Shown: one piece after another, positions 17,074-25,387 of the stretch
Layout: the number at the start of each line of letters is the position of its first letter
How positions within the stretch are numbered: position 1 is the stretch's first letter
DNA from: Alphaproteobacteria bacterium UBA1303
GTDB lineage: Bacteria; Pseudomonadota; Alphaproteobacteria; Micropepsales; Micropepsaceae
Reading direction: 5' to 3'
Assembly (NCBI GenBank): GCA_002307315.1
Contig: DBTZ01000052.1
Coordinates: 21,361-85,360, forward strand
DNA: 64,000 nucleotides
Notes under the pieces: generated by a model
What the model saw: the letters and a program-made list of their open reading frames with translations, nothing else
What the model was told of the DNA's origin: nothing
The model's database searches: none
Translations under genes and position numbers: made by a program

Positions 17074-19574
17074 CCGTCGACAAAGAACATCGTTCGGCCG
17101 GGATGACGGGTCGCTGCGCGGAAATCGTCGATGCCGACGGGCGGATGCGCGCGGCGTGGAAGCCGCTGATGGAGGCGCTGGCGAAAATGACGCCTGCCGA
17201 ATATGCGCGCCGCAACGATACCGCCCAGACCGCGCTGCGCAACAACGGCGTCACCTATAACGTCTACGATCGGCGCGAGGGCCAGTCCCGGCGCTGGCGG
17301 CTCGACATTCTTCCTTTCGTCGTCGACCCGCCCGAGTGGGCGCTGATCGAGGCGGCCGCGATTCAGCGAGCACGGTTGGCCGATGCCCTGCTTTCCGACA
17401 TCTACGGACCGCAGCAATTGATAAACGACGGCGTGCTGCCGCCGCATATCATCTTCGGCCATCCCCAGTTTTTGCGCCCCCTGGTCGGCCTTAAGCCGCC
17501 CGGCGGCGTCAGGGTGCATCTGTATTCCGTCGACGTCGCACGCACGACCGACGGTTCCTGGGTGGTGCTGTCGTCCCGCGCCGATGCGGTCAGCGGCATC
17601 GGCTATGCGTTGGAAAACCGCATTGTGGTCGGGCAGGTGTTTCCCGATCTGTTCGGCGAGATGCGGGTTCGGCGCCTGGCCAGTTTCTTCAACGCCTATC
17701 GCGAGGCGGTGCGTTCGCTGGCGGACGGGGCTTGCGGCCGTGCCGTGCTGCTGACGCCGGGGCCGCATAACGAAGCCTATTTCGAACACGCTTTTCTGGC
17801 GCACTATCTCGATCTTACCCTGGTCGAAGGCGACGATCTGGCGGTGCGCGACGACAAAGTATTTCTGAAAACCTTAAGCGGCTTCGAGCCGGTCTCGGTG
17901 ATCTTCCGCCGGATCGATTCCGATTTCTGCGATCCGTTGGAGCTACGCGCCGACTCGGCGCTCGGGGTTCCCGGTTTGACGGAAGCGGTGCGGGCGGGAA
18001 ACGTGGTACTGGCCAATGCGCTCGGCGGCGGCGTTATCGAATCGCCGGCGCTCGATGCCTACCTGCATGCGGCCTCCCGGGCGCTTCTAGGCGAAGACTT
18101 GTTGATCCCCGATATTCCCACGGTGTGGTGCGGCACCGAATGGGGGCGCAAAGAAGCGCTCGACCGGCTCGACCGGGTAATCGTGCGCGGCGCTTTCGAC
18201 GCCCGCCCGATATTCTCGTCGCGTTCGACCGCCAAGCTGGGCGGTGAGCTTTCGGCGGAAGAAATTCTGGCCTTGAAGGACCGGCTCGCCCGGCGCGGCG
18301 CGACTATCGTCACCCAGGATATCGTCGGCTTGGGCGAGGCGCCGATCTATCGGGACGGCGAGATTGCCAGCAAGCCGGTTTCCTTGCGTGTGTTCGTCGC
18401 CTGGACCAAGGACGGCTACCGCGTCATGCCCGGCGCCTTGGCGCGGGTCGCCGACAACGACACCATCCGCTCGCTGTCGCTGCAATCGGGGGCCTTGAGC
18501 AAGGACGTCTGGGTGCCGAGCGTGGGGCCGGTCGATCGCTTCAGTCTGCTCCGGCCGCCGGGGGCGGCGGTACCGATTCAGCGTACCGGCGAATCGCCGC
18601 CCAGCCGCGCCATGGACAATCTGTTCTGGCTCGGCCGCTACGGCGAGCGGGCCGACACGCTGGCCCGCGTGTTGCGTACCGTGGTGCGGCGCTTGGGCGA
18701 CGGTGCCGGCGAAGGCGCCGACCGGAAGCTGTTGGAATTCTTTTCCGAACTTCTGCGCAACCTGCCGATGGGGAATCCGTCCCGCAGCGGCGAAGACCTC
18801 GGTGCGGCCTTGCGTGCGTTGATCGCCGTGCGCGGAACGCCGGACGGTCTGCCGCAGCTTTTGATGCGTATCCGCCAGACCGCGTGGTCGGCGCGCGACC
18901 GTCTTTCGCTCGATACCTGGCAGACCATCCACCTGATGACCGAAGCCGAAATGCTACCTTCGCCGGGGCGGCCGTTCGACAGCGCCGAGGCTTTATCGAG
19001 CCTCGACCGTTTGGTGCGGCGCAGCGCGGCGTTCGCCGGCTATTGCGCCGAGAACATGACCCGCGGTCCCAACTGGTTGTTCACCGACATGGGGCGGCGC
19101 ATCGAGCGCGCTTTGCATCTGACTTGGCTGGTCGGACGGATTGCGGGGCCTTCTGCGCTTGCCGAACCCGAGCGCATTCGTATCGCTTTGGATGTTTCCG
19201 GCAGCGCCATGACCTATCGTTCGCGCTATTTCGACGCGTTGCAATTGAAGCCGTTGCTCGACCTTCTGCTGTTCGACGAAAGCAATCCGCGCTCGCTGGC
19301 CTTCCAACTCGACGCCGTCGAAAAAATGCTGGCGGAACTTTCGCACCTTACCCCGGACGGTAAAGGCGCTCCGGCAGCCGACCTTGCCGCGGCGACCCGC
19401 AGGCTCGCCGCGCCTGCCGATTTTTTCGAAGACGATGTCCCCGTTGCCCCGTTGCTGACCCAATATCTCGAACGGATCGATGTCGGGATATGCGGGGTGT
19501 CCGACGCCCTCACCGACGCCTATTTCCGCCATGCGGTCCGCCGACGGACCGGCGGCGATGCGCGGGAGGTTTGA
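17070..19574 (+). CDS. Circularly permuted ATP-grasp protein fused to alpha-E domain
   Basis: The 834-residue protein combines a circularly permuted ATP-grasp ligase (about 1-500; DUF404/DUF407-type, with NGVTYNVYDR, LTPGPHNEAYFEH and the IVTQDIVGLGE region) with an alpha-helical alpha-E (DUF403) domain (about 515-834, starting SRAMDNLFWLGRYGERAD). The fused form is known in alphaproteobacteria. A TTG start at 17070 is preferred: it overlaps the upstream stop (TTGA) and has GGAG six bases before it. ATG 17103 is the alternative. The enzyme probably forms an amide or peptide bond with ATP, handing on to the flanking transglutaminase-like proteins. Confidence 0.9.
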   Translation: MTVDKEHRSAGMTGRCAEIVDADGRMRAAWKPLMEALAKMTPAEYARRNDTAQTALRNNGVTYNVYDRREGQSRRWRLDILPFVVDPPEWALIEAAAIQRARLADALLSDIYGPQQLINDGVLPPHIIFGHPQFLRPLVGLKPPGGVRVHLYSVDVARTTDGSWVVLSSRADAVSGIGYALENRIVVGQVFPDLFGEMRVRRLASFFNAYREAVRSLADGACGRAVLLTPGPHNEAYFEHAFLAHYLDLTLVEGDDLAVRDDKVFLKTLSGFEPVSVIFRRIDSDFCDPLELRADSALGVPGLTEAVRAGNVVLANALGGGVIESPALDAYLHAASRALLGEDLLIPDIPTVWCGTEWGRKEALDRLDRVIVRGAFDARPIFSSRSTAKLGGELSAEEILALKDRLARRGATIVTQDIVGLGEAPIYRDGEIASKPVSLRVFVAWTKDGYRVMPGALARVADNDTIRSLSLQSGALSKDVWVPSVGPVDRFSLLRPPGAAVPIQRTGESPPSRAMDNLFWLGRYGERADTLARVLRTVVRRLGDGAGEGADRKLLEFFSELLRNLPMGNPSRSGEDLGAALRALIAVRGTPDGLPQLLMRIRQTAWSARDRLSLDTWQTIHLMTEAEMLPSPGRPFDSAEALSSLDRLVRRSAAFAGYCAENMTRGPNWLFTDMGRRIERALHLTWLVGRIAGPSALAEPERIRIALDVSGSAMTYRSRYFDALQLKPLLDLLLFDESNPRSLAFQLDAVEKMLAELSHLTPDGKGAPAADLAAATRRLAAPADFFEDDVPVAPLLTQYLERIDVGICGVSDALTDAYFRHAVRRRTGGDAREV

Positions 19575-19576
19575 TC

Positions 19577-20473
19577 GTGGAATATCTCGTCCGCCACCGC
19601 ACCGCCTATCGCTATCTTTTCGATGTGGTTCACTCCTGCCATGTGGCCCATTTGAGCCCGCGCGATGCGCCGCGCCAGCGCGTGCTGTCCGCCGACCTTG
19701 CCATCGTACCGGAACCGGCCGTCAGCGTCCGCCGCCACGATCATTTCGGCAACGTCGAGCATATGTTCACCATCGACCAACCGCATACCGTTTGCGAAGT
19801 CGTTTCGCAAAGCCGCATCGTCGTCGATCCGTCCACGCCCTTGAATCGTCGGGCCGATGTGCCGTGGGAGCGGGTGCGCGCGGTGCTGGAGGCCGCGGCG
19901 GACGGAGATAGTCGCGATGCCGTGCCGTATTTGTTCGATTCGCCGTTGATTGCGGCAAATGCCGAGATGGCCGCCTATGCCGAGACCAGTTTTACCCCCG
20001 GCCGCGGCATTCTTACGGCCGCCGCCGAATTGACCACGCGCATCCATCGCGATTTCCGCTACGACACATCGGTGACCGACGCCTACACCCCGGTCGGCCA
20101 GGTCTTCCGGATTCGTGCCGGCGTCTGCCAGGATCTCGCCCACGCCGCCATTGCCGCCTTGCGTGCCATCGGTTTGTCGGCGCGCTATGTCAGCGGCTAT
20201 CTTCTGACCTCGCCGCCGCCGGGCCAGCCGCGCTTGGTGGGGGCCGATGCCAGCCATGCCTGGTTCTCGGTATGGACACCGTTTTGCGGCTGGACGGATT
20301 TCGATCCCACCAACAACATGCAGGCGGGCGAAGCTCACATCACGACGGCCTGGGGGCGCGACTATGCCGACATTGCGCCCATCGCCGGCGTGATCACCGG
20401 CGGCGGCGATCACGTCGTCGAAGTAGGGGTCGATGTCCTGCCGGCGACGGAAAGCGGCGAGGCGCCCGGTTGA
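19577..20473 (+). CDS. Transglutaminase-like cysteine protease/amidase of the amidoligase operon
   Basis: The 298-residue protein has a bacterial transglutaminase N-terminal beta domain (about 1-95) and a transglutaminase-like core. The intact triad is Cys184 in GVCQDLAHA, His227 in DASHAWFS and Asp243 in DFDPTNN. The GTG start at 19577 lies six bases after a very strong GGGAGGT ribosome site that overlaps the end of the ATP-grasp gene; this decides the start. No signal peptide. Third gene of the operon; probably hydrolyses or transfers peptide amides in the same pathway. Confidence 0.9.
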   Translation: MEYLVRHRTAYRYLFDVVHSCHVAHLSPRDAPRQRVLSADLAIVPEPAVSVRRHDHFGNVEHMFTIDQPHTVCEVVSQSRIVVDPSTPLNRRADVPWERVRAVLEAAADGDSRDAVPYLFDSPLIAANAEMAAYAETSFTPGRGILTAAAELTTRIHRDFRYDTSVTDAYTPVGQVFRIRAGVCQDLAHAAIAALRAIGLSARYVSGYLLTSPPPGQPRLVGADASHAWFSVWTPFCGWTDFDPTNNMQAGEAHITTAWGRDYADIAPIAGVITGGGDHVVEVGVDVLPATESGEAPG

Positions 20474-20475
20474 CG

Positions 20476-21633
20476 CTATTTCCAGCCGGCGACGGTCTCG
20501 CCCAGACACATAACGGCGCAAATGATGTGATAGAGGGAACTTGCCGGTGCAGGCTCTTCGATAAAGCTGCCGTCGGGCTGATACTTGTCGCGCCACAGGC
20601 CCTTGATCGGCGTATCCAAGTATTTCCATAGACCCGCCGCGGCGGCGTCCGCCTCGGCCAGGTAGGCGTCTCGCTCTTTTCCCGAGGCGGCTTCGGAAAG
20701 AATCAGCGCCGCCTTCAGCCGTTCGGTTTGCACCCACAGCCGCGCGGTCGGCCGGCGGATGGCGAAGGAATCGTCCATCTCGTCCATACCGACGTTGCGA
20801 ATCTTGTCGACGCCCAGACTTCCGACCTCGAACAGCCGACAGGCATCGAGATGCGCGTTCGTTTCGCCGGAAATCCGCGACCAGCGCTCCAACAGCCAGG
20901 CCCATTCGAATTGATGGCCGGGCTCGACCGAATGGCCCTTGTCGCCGGCAACCGGATTCCAGTCTTCGTCGAAATATTCATGCAGCGAGCGGGTTTCGGC
21001 GTCGATGAAGTGCGTCTGACCTAAATGCGCGATTTCGGCGGCAACGGATTTCCACGACGTATCGCCGTCGGTTTCGAACCAGGCCAGCATCGCCTCGAAC
21101 AGGTGCATATGCGGATTGGACAAAAACGGAACGGCGCCGCTCTCGCGAAACCCGCCTTGCGGATGCTTGCGGGTCTTGACGCCTGCCGTCAGCTTGCGCG
21201 CAAAGGCGTAAAGGCGCTTTTTCTCTTTCGGCAGCAAACGCACCCCCCAGGCCGCGGCCATGATGGCAAAGGCCTGATCGTACAGCATCTCAGCCGTATT
21301 GGTGACTTCGCCGTCTTGCGAGACTTCGGTGCAGAACAGACCGTCGGCCTGCCGGTAATGGCGGTCGAGATAGTCGAGGCCGTGTACCGCGCCCTGCGCC
21401 CAGGGGCCGTTCCAGCCGAGATGCCCGGCCACCGCAAAAACGTAGCTCTGCCGTCCCTGCACCCGCGCCCGACGCGGCGCCGGAACGGCCTTGCCGTCCA
21501 GACCAACCAGTTCCTGAAATCCGCCGGATCGGTCGGCGCCGATCTCCCACCACAGCGGCAGAGCCGCATTCATCAGCCAGTCGCTATAGCGTTGATGCCA
21601 AAGGCGGAGATTTTGCTGCGAGTCATCGGGCAT
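20476..21633 (-). CDS. AGE-family epimerase/isomerase
   Basis: N-acylglucosamine 2-epimerase superfamily protein of 385 residues, an (alpha/alpha)6-barrel. Motifs seen are RVQGRQSYVFA, YDQAFAIMAAA, NPHMHLFEAMLAW and GHSVEPGHQFEWAWLL, which carry the conserved catalytic His/Arg/Glu positions of GlcNAc 2-epimerases, mannose isomerases and mannose-6-phosphate isomerase-like enzymes. The ATG at 21633 begins MPDDSQQNLRLWHQRY; the longer upstream form adds a low-quality N-terminus. It ends two bases from the convergent transglutaminase gene. Sugar substrate cannot be decided from sequence alone. Confidence 0.87.
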   Translation of the reverse strand: MPDDSQQNLRLWHQRYSDWLMNAALPLWWEIGADRSGGFQELVGLDGKAVPAPRRARVQGRQSYVFAVAGHLGWNGPWAQGAVHGLDYLDRHYRQADGLFCTEVSQDGEVTNTAEMLYDQAFAIMAAAWGVRLLPKEKKRLYAFARKLTAGVKTRKHPQGGFRESGAVPFLSNPHMHLFEAMLAWFETDGDTSWKSVAAEIAHLGQTHFIDAETRSLHEYFDEDWNPVAGDKGHSVEPGHQFEWAWLLERWSRISGETNAHLDACRLFEVGSLGVDKIRNVGMDEMDDSFAIRRPTARLWVQTERLKAALILSEAASGKERDAYLAEADAAAAGLWKYLDTPIKGLWRDKYQPDGSFIEEPAPASSLYHIICAVMCLGETVAGWK

Positions 21634-21730
21634 TTTCGATCCAGATCCTGTCTTGCACTGCGTTGAGCACCTCCCCAATCGCCAAGAGAACGGTTTCGGG
21701 GATGCGATTGAATAGCGTTATTGCGGAGTT

Positions 21731-22441
21731 TTATCCCATGGTATCGCCGCCGCGCGGCGGAGGGACGATGCGCTCGGTCCGTTTCATGTCTTCCGCGTCG
21801 AGCGTCTGCTTGCCGTAAGTCTTGAAACGTTCCAGCACCGCTGCCATCTGCGTTTCGTCGAGTATCGCGCCGCCGCCGATACTGCGGACGACGGTGTAGA
21901 GGTGGGCGAGATTTTCCACTTCCTGCAGAAGGTCAAAGGCGCCGTCGATGGTTTTGCCCAAGACGATGACGCCGTGATTGCCGAGCAGACAGGCGTTGCG
22001 GGGGCCCAGCGCCGCAAGCGCCAGGTCGGAAAGCTCCGGCGTGCCGAACGGTGCGTAATCGGAACATTTGATGACGTCGCCGCCCGCTGCCGCGATCATG
22101 TAGTGGATCGGCGGGATGTCGAGCCGGCAGCAGGCCAGAATCGAGCAATACAGGGCGTGACTGTGCAGCACCACGTTAATGTCGGTTCGCGCCGCCAGGA
22201 TGGCGTGATGGAAACGCCACTCCGACGTCGGCAGGTAATTTCCGTAATAACGGCCGGAAAAATCCATCGTCACGATGTGATCGGGCGTCATGGTTTCGTA
22301 GGAAATGCCGGAGGGGGTGACGAGAAACCCCTGGTCGATCCGCACCGAGAGATTGCCGGCGGATCCGACATTTAGCCCGGCGGCGTTCATCCGCCGGCAG
22401 ATCGCGATCATCGGCTCGCGCAAATCGTTCAAATCGTTCAT
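21731..22441 (-). CDS. Class II aldolase/adducin family protein
   Basis: Zinc-dependent aldolase fold, 236 residues, related to L-fuculose-phosphate and similar aldolases. The N-terminal half contains GLNVGSAGNLSVR (phosphate-binding loop), and TPSGISYETM follows. The zinc ligands are visible as the HSH in VVLHSHALYCS and the later His in LLGNHGVIVLG. The chosen ATG starts MNDLNDLREPMIAICR; a longer in-frame start is unlikely. It stands between other sugar-related genes on the same strand but with 97 and 211 base gaps, so operon membership is uncertain. Confidence 0.88.
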   Translation of the reverse strand: MNDLNDLREPMIAICRRMNAAGLNVGSAGNLSVRIDQGFLVTPSGISYETMTPDHIVTMDFSGRYYGNYLPTSEWRFHHAILAARTDINVVLHSHALYCSILACCRLDIPPIHYMIAAAGGDVIKCSDYAPFGTPELSDLALAALGPRNACLLGNHGVIVLGKTIDGAFDLLQEVENLAHLYTVVRSIGGGAILDETQMAAVLERFKTYGKQTLDAEDMKRTERIVPPPRGGDTMG

Positions 22442-22552
22442 GCAAAAACCACGTCCGGTATGCGGCCGAGCGGAGCCGATCTTTCGCGGGTTCCGGCCGC
22501 ACCGGCAATACGTCGGCACAATAGCCCGCGGCGATCGGCGGCCGACCGATAT

Positions 22553-22587
22553 GTTTTATCTTGCCGCGCTCCATACCCGAAAACCGC
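22553..22587 (+). repeat. Diverged half-copy of repeat family A
   Basis: The stretch ending CCATACCCGAAAACCG resembles the CGCGCTTCATACCCGAAAA core of repeat family A at 33054 and 33117, with a few differences. It lies in the 211-base gap between the aldolase and glycosyltransferase genes, which otherwise shows nothing recognisable. Assignment rests on this one short match. Confidence 0.4.
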
Positions 22588-22652
22588 CCGACTGTTAATG
22601 GGGCGCTTTTTCGCGCGGACGGTTTTTACGAAATGTATAATTGCGGAGCCGG

Positions 22653-23426
22653 CTATCCCACGACGCGCAGATTGCCCGCCTCCTGTGCCGGATAGCGCGG
22701 CTTGGGACAGGCGTAGAATTCGTTGCTGCCGATATGCACCAGCCGGCTGTCGAGATCGAGCCAAATCTTGCCGCCGAGTTTGCGCCAGCGCTGGCAGAAG
22801 GCATAGTCCTCGCTCAAATATTCCTTGGTTTCCGGATCGATGGCGGTATCGAAGAGCGCATATTGGTTGGGGCTTAAATAGGCATCGTTGCTGTTGTGGG
22901 CGCTGCGGTATTTGAGTTCGGGATAGGCCTCGAACATGCGGGCGATGACCTCGCGCTTGATCAGCATGAAGCCGGTACCGGCATAGGTTCCCTCGACAAA
23001 ATCGCCTTCCCGCACCAACGGCTCCGCCGGCGTGCCGACGAAGCGAATCGCCGCGTAATCGAGCGGCTCGCCCGCGTGCGCGCGTTTCAGCGCCGCTTCG
23101 TCCCAGTCGATGATCTTCAAAGGATACATGCCGGCGACGACGTCGCGGTCGAATTCCAGCATTCTCAACACCTGCTTGATTTCGAAGCCGGTGTCGGCGT
23201 CGATGAAGAACAGGTGGGTCGCTTGCGAATCCATGAATTTGGATACCAGCATGTTGCGCCCGCGGGTGATGAGGGATTCTCGGCCCAGAAGTTCGACCGC
23301 CACCCGGATATTGTGGGCGGCGCCGTACTGCATCAACAGGCAGACGCACTGCATGTAGCGCTGGTAGACTTGGCCGCCGTAGCAGGGCGTGGCGACGAAC
23401 AGATGAACCGGTTTGGTGGAAGGCAT
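22653..23426 (-). CDS. Glycosyltransferase-like GT-A family protein
   Basis: Predicted cytosolic nucleotide-sugar glycosyltransferase of 257 residues. It opens VHLFVATPCYGGQVYQRY, has LITRGRNMLVSKF and a DAD metal/nucleotide motif in LFFIDADTGF (about residue 75), then VAGMYPLK and a SEDYAFCQRW acceptor-side motif. There is no membrane segment. This pattern matches GT2-like proteins often annotated only as glycosyltransferase family 2 or hypothetical. Acceptor and donor unknown. Confidence 0.75.
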   Translation of the reverse strand: MPSTKPVHLFVATPCYGGQVYQRYMQCVCLLMQYGAAHNIRVAVELLGRESLITRGRNMLVSKFMDSQATHLFFIDADTGFEIKQVLRMLEFDRDVVAGMYPLKIIDWDEAALKRAHAGEPLDYAAIRFVGTPAEPLVREGDFVEGTYAGTGFMLIKREVIARMFEAYPELKYRSAHNSNDAYLSPNQYALFDTAIDPETKEYLSEDYAFCQRWRKLGGKIWLDLDSRLVHIGSNEFYACPKPRYPAQEAGNLRVVG

Positions 23427-23540
23427 TGCTCGATCTCCTAATACGCAACGCCGCCCGCAAGCCGGCGTTTACCAAGCGTTTACCTTAACCGGAAATGGTG
23501 AACGATCTATTTCCGACGGTTCGAATTCTTCGGCAGTCGC

Positions 23541-24101
23541 TTACGGCGTTTCGTAGATCACTGCGTTCCAGTACTGCACCCGGTGTGCGCCGGTCCGGTG
23601 GAGGCCGCGCCTTCGAAGCTCGCGGCCGAGAATCGCATTGAAATAGCCGTGGGCGACCAGGGCGGCAACGCCGTCTTCCCGCGCCCGCTCGGTCAGAATG
23701 TCGGCGGCGCGTTTGGCACGTTGCTTGGTACGCCGGTAGTTCTCGATTTCCGGGTGGTAGCCGGCATGCCACAAAATACGCGCCATCACCGCCCAGGCCG
23801 GCACTTTGATGCGCAACAAAGGAATGCGGGGGGATGCCAGCGGCGCTTCGACGAACAAGGAATCGGCGATCAGCTCGGCGTCGGGCGCCAGCGCCCGCGC
23901 ACTGTCCTGCGACCGGGGCTTGCCGCTGGTGTAAATTAGGTCAAGCTCCTTGACCAAATCTTGAACCTCTTCGGGCGGGGCACATGTCGGGTCGAGCCCG
24001 GCCGCCTCGTAGGCGTCGATATAGGCGCTAAACCCGCGATGACCGGTACGGTGATCGGTCGAGATAGCCGGACGGCCATGACGAACCAGGATAATGCGCA
24101 T
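23541..24101 (-). CDS. Histidine phosphatase (phosphoglycerate-mutase-like) family protein
   Basis: 186-residue protein starting MRIILVRHGRPA, the RHG signature whose His becomes phosphorylated. SGKPRSQDSARAL (second Arg), EAPLASPRIP and the C-terminal catalytic His in LVAHGYFN follow. An in-frame start at 24230 would add 43 residues before the signature and is unlikely. The physiological substrate is not predictable; relatives include SixA and cobalamin phosphatases. It is the last minus-strand gene before the long gap preceding the porin. Confidence 0.85.
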   Translation of the reverse strand: MRIILVRHGRPAISTDHRTGHRGFSAYIDAYEAAGLDPTCAPPEEVQDLVKELDLIYTSGKPRSQDSARALAPDAELIADSLFVEAPLASPRIPLLRIKVPAWAVMARILWHAGYHPEIENYRRTKQRAKRAADILTERAREDGVAALVAHGYFNAILGRELRRRGLHRTGAHRVQYWNAVIYETP

Positions 24102-24543
24102 TTTTTGAACCTTTTGACCGTTGGTCTGACCCGTTCTGCCGAACAATTTGGTCCAGCCGACGGCCCGGGCGAAACCGGCGTGAATGAAAGGCTCCTTACG
24201 GCCGTCAGGCCAGCCATAAGCGGATCGCATGGCACCGACAAGGGATGAAAAAGCGATTTTTGATGAAGCAGGTGCTCGAATAAGGCAAGCACGCGATTGT
24301 CACAGGCAGCTAATGTAGCCGACTAAGGTATCGCTTAATTGACTGCCCACATGCACAATTCTTATGCAACCATCTGTTGCGCGGCAACAACACCTATAGA
24401 AAACTGTAATTTAGCAAAGTGAAATCAACGTCCGGACAGTATTCTGAGATTGCGTCAAAGGGATCGGAATCCTTACAATTAATGTGAAGCAGTTAGTCGG
24501 TATCGCGGCGGCTGCGTATATATAATCAAAGAGGGCTCTCGCT
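24102..24543. other. 442-base intergenic region upstream of the porin
   Basis: Relatively AT-rich stretch between the divergent histidine phosphatase and porin genes. No open frame of note, tRNA or strong hairpin was seen. It must hold both promoters. A TATAAT hexamer at 24521-24526 is a possible -10 for the porin but no convincing -35 was found at the proper distance. Confidence 0.5.
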
Positions 24544-25314
24544 ATGAAATCTCAAGGCTTGAAACTCGGCTTGGCCGCGGCGCTGCTTGCCGGTGTTGCG
24601 GTTACCGCGGTTGCGGCATCCGCAGACGAGGAAAAGACTTTTTTAGACGGCTTTTCGGCGTACGTCGCCGCGACCAGCGATTACCGCTATCGCGGCATTA
24701 GCCAGAATTCCCAAGAATTCACGCCGCAGGCGTCGGTCAACTGGGCCGGGGATTACGGCATTTATGCCGGCACATGGCTTTCCAAGACCAATTGGGATGC
24801 GTACTCGAAGAACAATCCCTCGTTCGAAACCGATGTTTATGTCGGTAAGCATACCGACTTGAACGGCACCGATCTCAACGTCGAGCTCTACTACTATTCC
24901 TACCCCGATTATCAAGACAATGGCGGTGCCAAAGCCAGCTATGTCGAGCTGATTTCGCAGCTTTCGCGCACTTTCGGGAAGTTCACCGCGACGATCACGG
25001 GTGCTTATTCGCCGACGTGGAGCCTGGACGGTGGCGTTGGCTGGTATGGCGCTGCCACGATTTCCTATGCCCTGAAAGACTGGTTGAGCCTCAGCACCAC
25101 GGTCGGCAACCAGTGGGCCAGCCATGCTCCTTCGGATTATACGCATTGGGATATCGGTGCGACGGCGACCTATAAGAACTTCGCGTTCGATCTTCGTTAT
25201 GTCGACAACAGCATCGAATCCAAGGATTGCCGTACCTTCTGGATGGGCACCGATCGTGCGTGCGATCCGACGGTCACGGCGACTGTGACGTACAACCTCT
25301 CCAAGCTGTTCTAA
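24544..25314 (+). CDS. TorF-family putative porin
   Basis: Predicted outer-membrane beta-barrel protein, 256 residues. A Sec signal ends near residue 28 (AVAASA/DE). The mature part begins FSAYVAATSDYRYRGISQNS, the hallmark of the conserved TorF/Gcw_chp family. Alternating aromatic beta strands follow (YGIYAGTWLSKTNW, DLNVELYYYSYPDY) and the chain ends in a short YNLSKLF with a C-terminal Phe, as expected for BAM recognition. AGAGGG lies about ten bases upstream of the ATG. A strong terminator follows at 25336. Confidence 0.88.
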   Translation: MKSQGLKLGLAAALLAGVAVTAVAASADEEKTFLDGFSAYVAATSDYRYRGISQNSQEFTPQASVNWAGDYGIYAGTWLSKTNWDAYSKNNPSFETDVYVGKHTDLNGTDLNVELYYYSYPDYQDNGGAKASYVELISQLSRTFGKFTATITGAYSPTWSLDGGVGWYGAATISYALKDWLSLSTTVGNQWASHAPSDYTHWDIGATATYKNFAFDLRYVDNSIESKDCRTFWMGTDRACDPTVTATVTYNLSKLF

Positions 25315-25335
25315 AAACGGCGTTTCGGATTGACG

Positions 25336-25375
25336 AAACCCCGCGGGATTTTTCCCCGCGGGGTTTTGTTTTGTC
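25336..25375 (+). terminator. Rho-independent terminator after the porin gene
   Basis: Perfect 12-bp stem AAACCCCGCGGG / CCCGCGGGGTTT with a seven-base loop, followed by TGTTTTGT. It starts 22 bases after the porin stop. The A/T-flanked stem might also work for the convergent M20 peptidase gene ending at 25388. Confidence 0.9.
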
Positions 25376-25387
25376 TGGACGGTAGCC

